64,000 nt of DNA from Streptomyces ardesiacus (GCF_003112575.1 NZ_BEWC01000003.1:416674-480673), one strand, 5' to 3'. Shown: positions 49,481 through 59,017, counted from the stretch's first letter. Made by a program: numbers and translations. Notes: a model not told the origin generated them from the sequence alone.

Positions 49481-50846
49481 GGTGCGAGCGTACGCGACGG
49501 CGGTGCGACTGGACCGCGGCCGTGTAGACGTCGGCCGTGGCGGCGGCGGCGCTGTCCCAGCCGAAGGACTGGGCGTGCCGGGCGGCGGCGTCGCCCATGC
49601 GGGGCGTCAGCTCGGGGTTGTCGGCGAAGTCGCGCAGCACCCGCGCGTACGCGGCGGGGTCGTGGCCGTCGACGAGGCGGCCGGTGACCCCGTCGCGCAC
49701 GGCGACCGGGAGGCCGCCCACGGCGGCGGCGAGGACCGGGGTGCCGGCCGCCTGGGCCTCTATGGCGACCAGCCCGAAGGACTCGCTGTAGGACGGCATG
49801 ACCAGCACGGACGCGGCCCGGAACCAGTCGGCGAGCTGCTCCTGCCCGACGGGCGGCCGGAAGCGTACGACGTCGGCGATGCCCAGCCGCGCGGCGAGCT
49901 TCTGCAGGCCCTCCGGCTTGGCGAGGCCGCTGCCGCTGGGGCCGCCGACGACGGGGACGACGATGCGGGAGCGCAGCTCGGGGCGCTCGTCGAGGAGTAC
50001 GGCGACGGCGCGCAGCAGGATGTCCGGCGCCTTCAGGGGCTGTATGCGCCCGGCGAAGAGCGGGATCAGCGCGTCCTGGGGCAGGCCGAGGCGGGCGCGG
50101 GCGGCGGCGCGGGCGTTGCCGTGCTGTCCGGGGCCGGGCACGGCGCCCTTGGGGAAGGGGCGGAAGCGGTCGAGGTTCACGCCGGGGTGGACGACGGCGA
50201 CCTTGCCGGGGTCGGCGTCGTAGTGGCGGATCAGCTCGTCGGCCTCCTCGGCCGTGTTGGCGATCAGGCGGTCGGAGGCGGCGACGATCTGGGTCTCGCC
50301 GATGACGCGGGCGGCGGGCTCGGGGGTGTCGCCCTCGGCCAGGTTGGCGTTCTTGACCTTGGCCATGGTGTGCATGGCGTGCACGAGCGGGGCGCCCCAG
50401 CGCTGGGCGGCGAGCCAGCCGACGTGGCCGGAGAGCCAGTAGTGGGAGTGCACGAGGTCGTAGTGGCCGGGGCGGTGGCCGGCCCAGGCCTGCATCACGC
50501 CGTGGGTGAAGGCGCAGAGCTGGGCGGGCAGCTCCTCCTTGGCCAGGCCCTCGTAGGGGCCCGCGTCGACGTGCCGGACGAGGACGCCGGGGGCGAGTTC
50601 GACGGCGGGCGGGAGGGCGGCGGTGGTCGACCGCGTGAAGATCTCGACCTCGATGTTGATCGCGGCGAGGCGCTGGGCCAGTTCCACGATGTAGACGTTC
50701 ATGCCGCCGGCGTCGCCGGTGCCGGGCTGGTGCAGCGGTGAGGTGTGCACGGAGAGCATGGCGACGCGGCGGGGCCTGCGCAGCAGCCGGAGCCGGGGGG
50801 AGGCCGCCGGTGAGCGGCGCCCGAGCCTGCTGACGTACTGGCTCAC
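49473..50846 (-). CDS. mshA: D-inositol-3-phosphate glycosyltransferase MshA
   Basis: 457 residues from GTG 50846 with the RBS GAGGAGGAA. GT-B fold, GT4 family: [20 protein letters not shown] at the acceptor site, [25 protein letters not shown], and the donor motif [19 protein letters not shown] with the E-x7-E signature. It transfers GlcNAc from UDP-GlcNAc to 1L-myo-inositol-1-phosphate, the first step of mycothiol biosynthesis, the main low-molecular-weight thiol of actinobacteria. Confidence 0.97.
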   Translation of the reverse strand: MSQYVSRLGRRSPAASPRLRLLRRPRRVAMLSVHTSPLHQPGTGDAGGMNVYIVELAQRLAAINIEVEIFTRSTTAALPPAVELAPGVLVRHVDAGPYEGLAKEELPAQLCAFTHGVMQAWAGHRPGHYDLVHSHYWLSGHVGWLAAQRWGAPLVHAMHTMAKVKNANLAEGDTPEPAARVIGETQIVAASDRLIANTAEEADELIRHYDADPGKVAVVHPGVNLDRFRPFPKGAVPGPGQHGNARAAARARLGLPQDALIPLFAGRIQPLKAPDILLRAVAVLLDERPELRSRIVVPVVGGPSGSGLAKPEGLQKLAARLGIADVVRFRPPVGQEQLADWFRAASVLVMPSYSESFGLVAIEAQAAGTPVLAAAVGGLPVAVRDGVTGRLVDGHDPAAYARVLRDFADNPELTPRMGDAAARHAQSFGWDSAAAATADVYTAAVQSHRRRVRSHHG

Positions 50847-51070
50847 GGGCCGTTCCTCCTCGCTGCGGGCATGCCGGTCGGAGGACCCGGGTTGCCCTCC
50901 AGGGGGTGGGAACACCGGACGGGCGGTGCTCCATTCCGGAGTTCCGGGCTCCACGGAATCAACTTTGCCGAATCATTACCCTTCCTCGCTCAACCGTTCG
51001 ATCCGAGGGCGGGTCCTCCACGGGTCCCCTCCGGCGCGGGGAGCGGCGGGCGCCGCCTACCCTCGTAGGC

Positions 51071-51886
51071 ATGCCACCCCGCGCCACCGCCACCCGTCCC
51101 GTGGGCACGGTCACGCGCGGGACGACCAACCCCAACCGGCTGCGCCGCATGGACCGCTGGATCGCGGCCGTGCACGGCGCGGAACTGCGTCGCGCCGCCG
51201 AGCCCGTCGCCGTCGACCTCGGCTACGGCGCGGCCCCCTGGACCGCCGTCGAACTGCTGCTGCGCCTGCGCACGGTCGCACCGCACGCGCGCGTGGTGGG
51301 CGTCGAGATCGACCCGGCCCGGGTGGCGGCGGCCCGGCCGTACGCGCGCGCGGGGCTCGATTTCCGGCACGGCGGCTTCGAGGTCCCCGTCGCCGCTCCC
51401 CCGCTGCTGATCCGCGCGGCGAACGTGCTGCGCCAGTACGACGAGGGGGAGGTCGCGGCCGTCTGGCAGCGGCTGTGCGCGCGGCTCGCGCCGGCGTCGG
51501 GGTCCTCGCGCGGGGGGCTGCTGGTCGAGGGCACCTGTGACGAGATCGGGCGCCGGCACGTGTGGGTGGCGCTCGGGCCCGAGGGGCCGCGCACGGTCAC
51601 CCTCGCCACCCGGCTCGGCTCCCTGGACCGCCCCTCCGACCTGGCCGAACGGCTGCCGAAGGCGCTGATCCACCGCAATGTCCCCGGCGAGCCCGTGCAC
51701 GCCTTCCTGCGCGACTTCGACCGCGCCTGGGCCGCGGCCGCGCCCTACGCCTCCTACGGCGCCCGGCAGCGCTGGATGCGGACCGTGCGGGATCTCGCGG
51801 CGGACTGGCCGGTGACGGACGGGCCGGTGCGGTGGCGGCAGGGCGAAGTCACCGTGGCCTGGGAGGCGTTGGCGCCCCGCGCGTGA
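51071..51886 (+). CDS. Class I SAM-dependent methyltransferase-like protein
   Basis: 271 residues from ATG 51071. Rossmann-type SAM binding: VAVDLGYGAAPWTAVELLLRL (motif I with DLGYGAAP), ARVVGVEIDPARVAAAR (acidic end of strand 2), then LLIRAANVLRQY and GGLLVEGTCDEIGRRHVWVAL. No substrate is evident. Divergent from mshA with a 224-bp gap. An N-terminally extended frame from 50906 exists but lacks an RBS. Confidence 0.88.
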   Translation: MPPRATATRPVGTVTRGTTNPNRLRRMDRWIAAVHGAELRRAAEPVAVDLGYGAAPWTAVELLLRLRTVAPHARVVGVEIDPARVAAARPYARAGLDFRHGGFEVPVAAPPLLIRAANVLRQYDEGEVAAVWQRLCARLAPASGSSRGGLLVEGTCDEIGRRHVWVALGPEGPRTVTLATRLGSLDRPSDLAERLPKALIHRNVPGEPVHAFLRDFDRAWAAAAPYASYGARQRWMRTVRDLAADWPVTDGPVRWRQGEVTVAWEALAPRA

Positions 51887-51950
51887 CCGGCGCAGCCGCG
51901 GGGACGGCGGCCGGGGCGAGCGCGCCTGCGGGAGGCGGGAGCAAGGCGCG

Positions 51951-51980
51951 ACCTCTGTCGGCCTCTGTCGACCTCTGTCG
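51951..51980 (+). repeat. Three 10-bp direct repeats
   Basis: acctctgtcg, gcctctgtcg and acctctgtcg stand in immediate tandem about 75-100 bp before the NlpC/P60 gene. A 10-bp period equals one helical turn, so one face of the DNA is presented three times, as in activator sites. Confidence 0.75.
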
Positions 51981-52053
51981 CTTTTCGCTCCGGCATGGCA
52001 CGATCCCCCGAGCGAGCTATGTTACTGGCGGTTAACCAGGTGGGGGGAGCGGT

Positions 52054-53148
52054 ATGCGTACGGGGAAGCGCGGCGTGACGACCGCCGCCGTGGCCGTGGT
52101 CTGCGCGGTCACCGTACTGGCGGCACCCGGCACGGCGTTCGCGGACCCGGGCCCCTCGCCGTCGCCCTCGTCCGGCGCCCCGGCGGCCGCGCCCGGCAAG
52201 GACCTGGAAGCCGTGCGCAAGAAGCTCGACGCGCTCTACCGCGCGGCGGCCGCGGCCACCGAGGAGTACAACGCGGCCGAGGAGAAGGCCGAGCAGCAGA
52301 ACGCCCGGATCGTCGAGCTGGCCAAGAAGATCGTCAAGGGCCAGGAGAAGCTGGACGGGCTGAAGGACCGCGCGGGAGCCGCCGCCCGCTCCCAGTACCG
52401 CACCGGCGGCCTGCCCGACGGCGCCAAGCTCGTCCTGAGCGACGACCCCGAGGACTTCCTCGACGGCACCGGCCGGGTGCTCCAGGGCCAGCGCGCCACC
52501 AAGGGCCTGCTCGGCGAGCTGACCCGGGCCCAGGAGGACCTGGAGACCTTCGCGGCGGACGCCTCCGCCCGCTTCAAGGAACTGGAGGCGAACCGCAAGG
52601 CCAAGGCCAGGGCCCGTAAGAAGGTCGAGCAGCAGATCGCGGCGGCCGAGAAGCTGGAGTCCGAGCTGGAGAAGGAGGAGAAGGAGCGCCTCGCCCGGCT
52701 GGAGAAGGAGGCCCAGGCCAGGGCCCAGACCGCCTGGCTCGACTCCGGCATCCTGGAGGACCTCGACGCGGGGGCGACGGAGCGGGGCCGCAAGGCGGTC
52801 GAGTACGCCACCGCCCAGATCGGCAAGCCGTACCAGTGGGGCGCCGAGGGCCCGTCGTCGTACGACTGCTCCGGTCTGACCTCGCAGGCCTGGGTGGCGG
52901 CCGGGCAGGCGATCCCGCGCACCTCGCAGCAGCAGTGGAAGCAGCTCAGGCACGTCGACATCAAGGACATGCGCCCCGGCGACCTGATCATCTACTTCGA
53001 CGACGCCAGCCACGTCGGCATGTACGTCGGCGACGGCTCCATGGTGCACGCCCCGCGACCGGGGCGCTCGATCACCCTCGCGGGCGCGGGCTCGATGCCG
53101 ATCCTCGGCGTGGTCCGGCCGGACACGGAGCGGACGCCCGGGCAGTGA
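52054..53148 (+). CDS. Secreted NlpC/P60 cell-wall endopeptidase
   Basis: 364 residues. Cleavable signal peptide (VVCAVTVLAAPGTAFA). A long coiled coil spans ~50-240 (EEYNAAEEKAEQQNARIVEL, KKVEQQIAAAEKLESELEKE), followed by the NlpC/P60 domain at ~245-360 with the catalytic Cys in SSYDCSGLTSQAW and His in ASHVGMYVGDGSMVHA. Such RipA-like enzymes cut the peptide stems of peptidoglycan during growth or division. Possibly controlled through the 10-bp repeats upstream. Confidence 0.94.
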   Translation: MRTGKRGVTTAAVAVVCAVTVLAAPGTAFADPGPSPSPSSGAPAAAPGKDLEAVRKKLDALYRAAAAATEEYNAAEEKAEQQNARIVELAKKIVKGQEKLDGLKDRAGAAARSQYRTGGLPDGAKLVLSDDPEDFLDGTGRVLQGQRATKGLLGELTRAQEDLETFAADASARFKELEANRKAKARARKKVEQQIAAAEKLESELEKEEKERLARLEKEAQARAQTAWLDSGILEDLDAGATERGRKAVEYATAQIGKPYQWGAEGPSSYDCSGLTSQAWVAAGQAIPRTSQQQWKQLRHVDIKDMRPGDLIIYFDDASHVGMYVGDGSMVHAPRPGRSITLAGAGSMPILGVVRPDTERTPGQ

Positions 53149-53419
53149 GGCGGGTCACGCGCCCGGCCCCGGGGAGGTGAGGCGGGACACGTGACCCAGT
53201 GCACGCCCGGCACCCGCACCCGCGTGACGTTCGTCATCCCCCGCGGCCGGCCGACGTGTCCAACTGCGGGCGATAACGCGGCTTATGACAGTGGCCGGCG
53301 GCCGTCCGACGTGTTCTGGACCATTCCGCAGCGGCGCCGTCACCCGCTATGGTCCCCGTCGGTGGGTCGAGGTCCCTCGCCCCGCCATGCCCTCGGGGGG
53401 AGGGAAGGAAGACACCACC

Positions 53420-54898
53420 ATGCCCGTACCCGTACCGCGGCCAAGGGCGATCCCGGCCGTGGAGTGCGGTCAGGCGCCCGCCGCGTCCCCGGACCGCGGC
53501 CCTTCCACGGAACAGGCCCCGTCCGGGACGCACCCGGCCGAGCACCCCGCCACCCGGCACGAGAAGACCCCAGAGAACGCCACGGAGAAGCGCGAGAACC
53601 CCACGGACACCAGGACAGGCACCCACACCGGCACGGACGCCGGCCCCGACCGGAGCCCGCGTGACCGGACCGAGAGCGCGGCGCCCACGAACCTGACGGT
53701 GCTGCTGATCGAGGACGACCCGGCCGGCTCGCCGATCGTGCCCGACCTGATCGACCAGGCCGGCAAGCCGATCCGCGTCCGCACCGCCCGCAACCTCACC
53801 GAGGCCGAGCGGCTGCTCACGGACGACGTCCACTGCATCCTGCTGGACCTCGCCCTGTCGGCCCCGTCACCGGCCCGTCCGGGCGGCGACGGCACCGCCG
53901 ACGGCGAGGGCGACGGCGAGGGCGCCGACGAGCTGGCGGTGCTCCGGCACGTCCTGGAGCTGGCGCCCCGGCACGCCGTGCTCGCGCTCACCTCCTCCAG
54001 CGACGCCGAGCGCGGCGCCGAGGCCGTGGCGGTCGGCGCGCAGGACTACCTGTTCCGCGACGAGCTGGACGGGCGCCTGCTGAGCCGGGCGATCCGCTAC
54101 GCCGTCGAGCGCAAGCGGTCCGACTCGGCGGAGCGGCGGCTGGCCGAGGGCCGGCTGCGGGCGCAGGAGAACCGCCGGCTGGAGCGCGGTCTGCTGCCCA
54201 CCCCGCTGCTGGCGGGCTCCCCGCTGCGCTTCGCCGCCCGCTACCGTCCGGGCCGCTCGCGCGCACTGCTGGGCGGCGACTTCTACGACGTGGTCCGCAC
54301 CCCGGACGGCACCGTGCACGCCATGATCGGCGACGTCTGCGGGCACGGTCCGGACGAGGCGGCGCTCGGCGTGGAGCTGCGGATCGCCTGGCGGGCGCTG
54401 ACCCTGGCCGGGCTCTGCGGCGACGAACTGCTCGGCACGCTGCAGCAGGTGCTGGAGCACGAACGCTCGGACGACGAGATCTTCGCGACCCTGTGCGCGG
54501 TGGACATCTCTCCGGACGGCCGCCGCGCGGGCCTGTGCCTGGCCGGTCACCCGTCCCCGCTGCTCGCCGCACCGGGCGTGCCCGCGCGTCTGCTGCCGTA
54601 CGACAACAACGGCCCGGCGCTGGGGCTGCTGCCGGGCGCCCGCTGGCCGCGGATGCAGGTGGAGCTGGGCGCCGAGTGGAGCCTGATGCTCTACACCGAC
54701 GGCCTGATCGAGGGCCACGTCGGCGAGGGCCGGGAGCGGCTCGGCCAGGACGGCATGGTGGAAATGGTCCGCCGCCAGCGGTCCGAGGGCCTGGACGGCG
54801 AGGAACTGCTGCGGGCGGCCGTCAACGAGGTCCGCCGGCTCAACGGCGGCGAGCTGGCGGACGACCTGGCGGTGGTCCTGCTGGACCGGACGGCCTGA
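53420..54898 (+). CDS. Response regulator fused to PP2C-type Ser/Thr phosphatase
   Basis: 492 residues from ATG 53420. A disordered leader (~1-90) is followed by a receiver domain at ~93-225 (VLLIEDDPAGSP, phospho-acceptor in HCILLDLAL, then a Gly/Asp-rich insertion and VLALTSSSDAERG). A helical linker leads to a SpoIIE/RsbU-type PP2C domain at ~280-490 with all metal motifs: GGDFYDVV, IGDVCGHGPDEA, MLYTDGLIEG and ELADDLAVVLL. These proteins dephosphorylate anti-sigma factor antagonists and turn on stress sigma factors. The receiver suggests control by an unlinked histidine kinase. Confidence 0.94.
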   Translation: MPVPVPRPRAIPAVECGQAPAASPDRGPSTEQAPSGTHPAEHPATRHEKTPENATEKRENPTDTRTGTHTGTDAGPDRSPRDRTESAAPTNLTVLLIEDDPAGSPIVPDLIDQAGKPIRVRTARNLTEAERLLTDDVHCILLDLALSAPSPARPGGDGTADGEGDGEGADELAVLRHVLELAPRHAVLALTSSSDAERGAEAVAVGAQDYLFRDELDGRLLSRAIRYAVERKRSDSAERRLAEGRLRAQENRRLERGLLPTPLLAGSPLRFAARYRPGRSRALLGGDFYDVVRTPDGTVHAMIGDVCGHGPDEAALGVELRIAWRALTLAGLCGDELLGTLQQVLEHERSDDEIFATLCAVDISPDGRRAGLCLAGHPSPLLAAPGVPARLLPYDNNGPALGLLPGARWPRMQVELGAEWSLMLYTDGLIEGHVGEGRERLGQDGMVEMVRRQRSEGLDGEELLRAAVNEVRRLNGGELADDLAVVLLDRTA

Positions 54899-54943
54899 GC
54901 CGCCCGGCCCCGGACCCGGTGTCCCCGCGTGCGGGCGCCCGGG

Positions 54944-55297
54944 TCAGCGCCCGCCGTTGTACGGCCCGTACGGTCCGTCGCTGCTGGAGCCGCGGCGGCT
55001 GCTGCGGCCGCCGCCGGACAGGCCGCGCAGGGCGGGCCGTACGTCGACCATGTACACGATCGTCGCGATGAGACCGATGATCGGCAGGAACGACAGGATG
55101 TTGAAGATCAGGTTCACCACGAAGGCGAGCCCGAGGATGATCAGCCAGAAGGGCTTGGTCTTCTTGTCGGCCGCGCGGTAGGCGTCCTCGCGGCGCGTGG
55201 CGGCGTCGATCAAAGCGAAGCCGCTGAAAAGGATCAGGGCGGTGCTCAGCAGCCACATGAAGCCTGCGAACCCCTGCATCAGCACAACGTCCACCAC
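54944..55297 (-). CDS. DUF2516 membrane protein
   Basis: 117 residues from GTG 55297; an in-frame ATG six codons later is an alternative start. Three hydrophobic segments: ~10-28 (AGFMWLLSTALILFSGFAL), ~50-66 (WLIILGLAFVVNLIFNI) and ~68-84 (FLPIIGLIATIVYMVD). The tail is Gly/Ser/Arg-rich (GGGRSSRRGSSSDGPYG). Conserved in actinobacteria, function unknown. Confidence 0.88.
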   Translation of the reverse strand: MVDVVLMQGFAGFMWLLSTALILFSGFALIDAATRREDAYRAADKKTKPFWLIILGLAFVVNLIFNILSFLPIIGLIATIVYMVDVRPALRGLSGGGRSSRRGSSSDGPYGPYNGGR

Positions 55298-55341
55298 CAG
55301 ACTCGGTTCATCATTACGCGGTCACCGTACCCGCAGAACGA

Positions 55342-55366
55342 GCCGGACACCCCAAGGGTGCCCGGC
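55342..55366 (-). terminator. Hairpin after the HbhA-like gene
   Basis: gccggacaccc and gggtgcccggc pair with one mismatch around a 4-nt loop, 25 bp beyond the HbhA-like stop on the minus strand. Confidence 0.7.
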
Positions 55367-55390
55367 CCGCCGCATTCGTGACGCCCCGCA

Positions 55391-56014
55391 CTACTCGGCG
55401 GGCGGCGTCGCCTTCTTCGCGGTGCTCTTCTTCGCCGGGGCCTTGCGCGCGGCGGGGGTCTTCCTGGCCGCGGCCGGCTTGTCCTCGGTGACCCGGACCG
55501 GCTCCGACTTGGCCGTCGCGGGCTTGGCCGGGGCGGGCTTGGCCGGCTCGACGGCCACCGCGAGTTCCTCCACGTCCTCGGCGAGGTCCTCGATGCCGTC
55601 GGCGGCCTGGCCGCGCCAGGTGCGCACCGCCTGCTCGCCGCGCTCGGCGACCTTCTCGTAGGTCTCCCGCGCCTTGATGGCGTACTCGGCGGCGACGCCG
55701 ACGGAACGCAGCGCCAGGTCCTGCGCGGTCTCGCCGAGCTTCTTGAAGTCGGCGTCGAGGTTGCCGAAGAGCTCGTTGGCCTTGGCCTGGAGGCTGCCCT
55801 GGGTCTCCTTGACGCGGGCCGTCGCCTTCTCCTGGACGGCCTTGGGGTCGGTGTTGCGTACGGCGTCGATCCGCGCCGGGGCCTCCGCGCGCAGCTGCTC
55901 CACCAGCACCGGCACCTTCTTGGCCTGCTGGAAGGCGAGGTCGGCGGTGCCCGCGGCGAAGTAGAGCGGGGTGGGGTCGCTGAAGGTCTTGCGCAGGTCG
56001 TCGGTGATGGCCAT
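55391..56014 (-). CDS. HbhA-like helical protein with Lys/Ala/Pro-rich tail
   Basis: 207 residues. A start typical of heparin-binding hemagglutinin-like proteins (MAITDDLRKTFSDPTPLYFA), a long helix ~20-145 (KARETYEKVAERGEQAVRTW), and a basic tail ~155-207 with repeated PAK/AAKK (RKTPAARKAPAKKSTAKKA). In mycobacteria HbhA binds heparin and lipids; in Streptomyces related proteins may bind DNA or polyphosphate through the tail, which is an inference. 22 bp downstream of the XRE gene, probably the same transcript. Confidence 0.88.
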   Translation of the reverse strand: MAITDDLRKTFSDPTPLYFAAGTADLAFQQAKKVPVLVEQLRAEAPARIDAVRNTDPKAVQEKATARVKETQGSLQAKANELFGNLDADFKKLGETAQDLALRSVGVAAEYAIKARETYEKVAERGEQAVRTWRGQAADGIEDLAEDVEELAVAVEPAKPAPAKPATAKSEPVRVTEDKPAAARKTPAARKAPAKKSTAKKATPPAE

Positions 56015-56036
56015 GGTGATGGTCCTCCGGAATGGC

Positions 56037-56462
56037 TTATGAATGAGGGTTTTTTACTGGTTCAGCCCCGTCGACTGCGGCATCGGCGCCGGCGCCCGGT
56101 TCCGTGTCGGCCCCGAATCCGTTCTCCTTGCGGAAGGACTCGTAGACCTGGAGCAGCACCTGCTTCTGCCGCTCGTTCAGCGAGGGGTCGGCGAGGATGA
56201 CCGCACGCGTCTCCACGTCGTCCCTGTCGCGCTCTGCGTCGAGGATCCCCGCGCGGACGTACAGCGTCTCGGCGGAGATCCGCAGCGCCTTGGCGACCTG
56301 CTGCAGCACCTCCGCGCTCGGCCTGCGCAGCCCGCGCTCGATCTGGCTCAGGTACGGATTGGAAACGCCCGCGGCATCGGCGAGCTGCCGCAGCGAGAGC
56401 TGCGCGTTGCGACGCTGCTCGCGCAGGTACTCACCGAGGTTGCCGACGTTGAGCGATGCCAT
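56037..56462 (-). CDS. XRE-family transcriptional regulator
   Basis: 141 residues from ATG 56462 with GGTGGAGG upstream. HTH at ~8-62: LGEYLREQRRNAQLSLRQLA, then GVSNPYLSQIERGLRRPSAEVL. The rest is helical (LADPSLNERQKQVLLQVYESF) with an acidic tail. Its own promoter region contains a perfect 13-bp palindrome 26 bp upstream. Conserved next to the HbhA-like gene in Streptomyces. Confidence 0.93.
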   Translation of the reverse strand: MASLNVGNLGEYLREQRRNAQLSLRQLADAAGVSNPYLSQIERGLRRPSAEVLQQVAKALRISAETLYVRAGILDAERDRDDVETRAVILADPSLNERQKQVLLQVYESFRKENGFGADTEPGAGADAAVDGAEPVKNPHS

Positions 56463-56487
56463 GCCTCCACCATGCAGCAGGTCGCTA

Positions 56488-56516
56488 ACTATTGCAAGCA
56501 AGCTGCTTGCAATAGT
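56488..56516. promoter_or_regulatory. Perfect 13-bp palindrome, likely operator of the XRE regulator
   Basis: ACTATTGCAAGCA-AGC-TGCTTGCAATAGT, a dyad of 13 bp with a 3-bp spacer, located between the divergent XRE (start 56462) and HAAS-like (start 56632) genes. It is AT-richer than its surroundings. Distance and symmetry suit autoregulation by the XRE dimer. Confidence 0.88.
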
Positions 56517-56631
56517 GCGTCCAGGGCGGGGCGAGCCGGATCCGGCGGGATCCGGGCGGCCTCCGCAACCCCTCCCGGCGCTCCGACGTCCCCCTCCGTG
56601 ACGGACGACGGCCGATCACCGAGGAGGGCTC

Positions 56632-56952
56632 GTGGCGAAGAGGACGCGGACGCCGGAGGAGGCGCGGCAGAAGGACCGCGAGAAGTGGATGGCGCGCTTC
56701 CAGGTGCGGCTGGCCCTCCAGCCGGGGGTGGACCGGGCCGTCGTGCTCGCGGCGGTCAAGGAGGTCACGACGCACTGCGCGGACCACGGGGAGGACCCGC
56801 GCACCGCCTTCGGCGACCCCGACGCCCACGCCGTGCGGGTCGCGGCCCGGCTGGTGCCGGCGGACCGGGCGGCGGGTGCGCGCCGGCAGAACGCCGTGCT
56901 GGACCGGCTCGACTCCGCACTGCGCAGGACCGAGGGCATCACCGACCTCTGA
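56632..56952 (+). CDS. HAAS-like small protein
   Basis: 106 residues from GTG. Basic start (KRTRTPEEARQKDREKWM), then helices with VVLAAVKEVTTHCADHGEDP and TAFGDPDAHAVRVAARLV. These follow the pattern of HAAS signalling domains (an 'a..lG.P...A' core), usually found in anti-sigma or membrane-linked proteins. There is no membrane helix here. Convergent with helD-like gene 20 bp away. Confidence 0.7.
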   Translation: MAKRTRTPEEARQKDREKWMARFQVRLALQPGVDRAVVLAAVKEVTTHCADHGEDPRTAFGDPDAHAVRVAARLVPADRAAGARRQNAVLDRLDSALRRTEGITDL

Positions 56953-56971
56953 CCGGGCCGCCCGCCCCCGC

Positions 56972-59017
56972 TCAGAACGGCAGCGGCCGCGTGTGGACCA
57001 CGTCCAGGCGGGACACCGCCCGGGTGAGGACCACGTAGAGCCGGTGCAGGCCGCGTTCCTCCGCCTCCGCGATCGCCGCCGGTTCGACGGCGACGACGTG
57101 GTCGTACTCCAGGCCCTTGACCGCGCTCGCCGGGACCACGGCGACCCGGGCGCCCAGGTGCTCGGGACCCGCCGCCGGGAGGCCGGCCGCGCCGAGGGCC
57201 GCGCGCAGCCGGGGGACGTCCGGGCCGACGGCGACGACGCCCACCGAGCCGTCCCGGGCGAGGGCGTGCCGTACGGCCTCCACGACCGTCTCCGGCACGG
57301 CGCCGGGCGCACACGCGCGCAGCGTCAGCTCGCCGCCGCCGCGCAGGGAGCGGGCCGGCGGAACGTCCACGCCGAGCCGGGCGAGGAGCCGGTTGGTGAG
57401 GTCCACGACCTCCTTCGGCACCCGGAATCCCGTGGTCAGCGGCGTCACGGCCGCGTCCGGGCGGCCCAGGTGGGCGAGGGTGGTGCGCCAGGTGCGCGCG
57501 GCCCACGGCGTCGTCCCCTGGGCGAGGTCGCCGAGGACGGTGAGCGATCCGAAGGCGCAGCGGCGGGCGATGGCCCGGCACTCCATCGGGGAGAGGTCCT
57601 GGGCCTCGTCGACGACGACGTGGCCGTAGCCCTCGGGGTGTCCGAGGAGTCCGGCGACCTCGTCGAGCAGGACCAGGTCGGCCGCGGACCAGCGCGCCGA
57701 CCTCCACGACCGCGGCGCGGGCCCCGGCCGCAGCAGGGCCCGCTGCTCGTCGGCGTCCAGGATCCCGTCGGCCGCCCGCGCCAGCACGTCCGGGTCGGTG
57801 AGCAGCGGCGCGAGGACCTCCTCGGGGCGCACCCGGGGCCACACGGCGTCCAGGGCGGCGCCGACGGGCCGGGACCGTTCGACGCGGCGCAGCCAGGCGT
57901 CGGTCCGGGGCCCGGCGCGCCGTTCGGCCCCCTCCCGGACGCGGGCCGCGATCCGGGCCCGGACCCGCTCCCGCCCGACGGTGTACGGCGGCTCCTCCTC
58001 CCGGACGTCCGCGACGACGCGGGCCAGCGTCCCGGCCGGGACGCGCCAGCGGTAGGAGCCGTCCGGCACGGCGAGGTCGTACGCCGCGCCGGGGTCCACG
58101 CGCGCGTACAGGGCGCGGCGCAGCACCTCGGCCGTGCGGGCGTCGTGCTTGAGGGCGGCCGTCCGCGCGCCGTCGGTGCGGGTGACCGGGTGCCGGGCGA
58201 TCTCCTCGGCCAGGGTCGACTGCCGCACGCCGGTCTCGCCGAGGGCGGGGAGCACTTCGGCGATGTAGGAGAGGAAGACCGGGTCGGGGCCGAGGATCAG
58301 CAGGCCGCCGCGCCGGATGCGCTGCGGGTGGGTGTAGAGGAGGTACGCGGCCCGGTGCAGGCCGACGGCGGTCTTGCCGGTGCCCGGGGCGCCCTGGACG
58401 CAGACGGTGTCGCCGAGCCCGGCGCGGACCAGGTCGTCCTGCTCGGGCTGGATGGTGGCGGCGATGTCCCGCATGGGCCCGAGGCGGGGCCGTTCGATCT
58501 CCCGGACGACGAGGGCGCCGGCCGGGGACTCGCCCCGGCCGAGGTGCTCGTCCTCCAGGCCGGTGAGGTCGGCCCGGTCGCCTCGGCCGTCCGGCGCCCA
58601 GCCGAAGCGGCGGCGGACGGCGACGCCCCGGGGGTCGGCGGCGGTGGCCTGGTAGAAGGCGCGGGAGACGGGGGCCCGCCAGTCCACGACGAGGGGCGGG
58701 GCGGCCGGGTGCTCGGTGATCCGCAGCCGCCCGATGTGCAGCGCCCGCCCGGCCTCCTCCCCCTCGGCGAAGTCGAGCCGCCCGAAGAACAGCGGGCCTT
58801 GCGGCAGTTCGCGCATCTCCCTGGCCCTGCTGCGCAGCCGGTGTCCGAGGACCTCGGCGTCGGCACCGGAGGCGGAGACGTCCTCCCCGGTGACGACGTG
58901 CTCCCGGGCGCCCTCGACCATGGCGGCGAGGACGGTACGGCAGTGCTCGTGGTGGGCGCGTTCGCGGTCGAGGGCGCGCCGGAGGGCGGGTTCGGTCGAC
59001 GTCATTCCGGCAAGCAT
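56972..59017 (-). CDS. HelD-like UvrD-family ATPase acting on RNA polymerase
   Basis: 681 residues. Helicase superfamily 1 motifs: Walker A VQGAPGTGKTAVGLHRAAYL, Walker B HVVVDEAQDLSPMECRAI, motif III SLTVLGDLAQGTTPW, motif IV GFRVPKEVVDLTNR and motif VI HRLYVVLTRAVSRLDVV. The N-terminal ~190 residues contain the HelD-type coiled coil that enters the RNA polymerase secondary channel, and FFGRLDFAEGEEAG-like segments. HelD proteins free stalled RNA polymerase; some (HelR) protect it from rifamycins. An alternative start four codons later (59005) is possible. Last gene of a kinase-TetR-helD run. No rifamycin-associated element (GGGGCTTGC-type) is seen upstream. Confidence 0.93.
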   Translation of the reverse strand: MLAGMTSTEPALRRALDRERAHHEHCRTVLAAMVEGAREHVVTGEDVSASGADAEVLGHRLRSRAREMRELPQGPLFFGRLDFAEGEEAGRALHIGRLRITEHPAAPPLVVDWRAPVSRAFYQATAADPRGVAVRRRFGWAPDGRGDRADLTGLEDEHLGRGESPAGALVVREIERPRLGPMRDIAATIQPEQDDLVRAGLGDTVCVQGAPGTGKTAVGLHRAAYLLYTHPQRIRRGGLLILGPDPVFLSYIAEVLPALGETGVRQSTLAEEIARHPVTRTDGARTAALKHDARTAEVLRRALYARVDPGAAYDLAVPDGSYRWRVPAGTLARVVADVREEEPPYTVGRERVRARIAARVREGAERRAGPRTDAWLRRVERSRPVGAALDAVWPRVRPEEVLAPLLTDPDVLARAADGILDADEQRALLRPGPAPRSWRSARWSAADLVLLDEVAGLLGHPEGYGHVVVDEAQDLSPMECRAIARRCAFGSLTVLGDLAQGTTPWAARTWRTTLAHLGRPDAAVTPLTTGFRVPKEVVDLTNRLLARLGVDVPPARSLRGGGELTLRACAPGAVPETVVEAVRHALARDGSVGVVAVGPDVPRLRAALGAAGLPAAGPEHLGARVAVVPASAVKGLEYDHVVAVEPAAIAEAEERGLHRLYVVLTRAVSRLDVVHTRPLPF

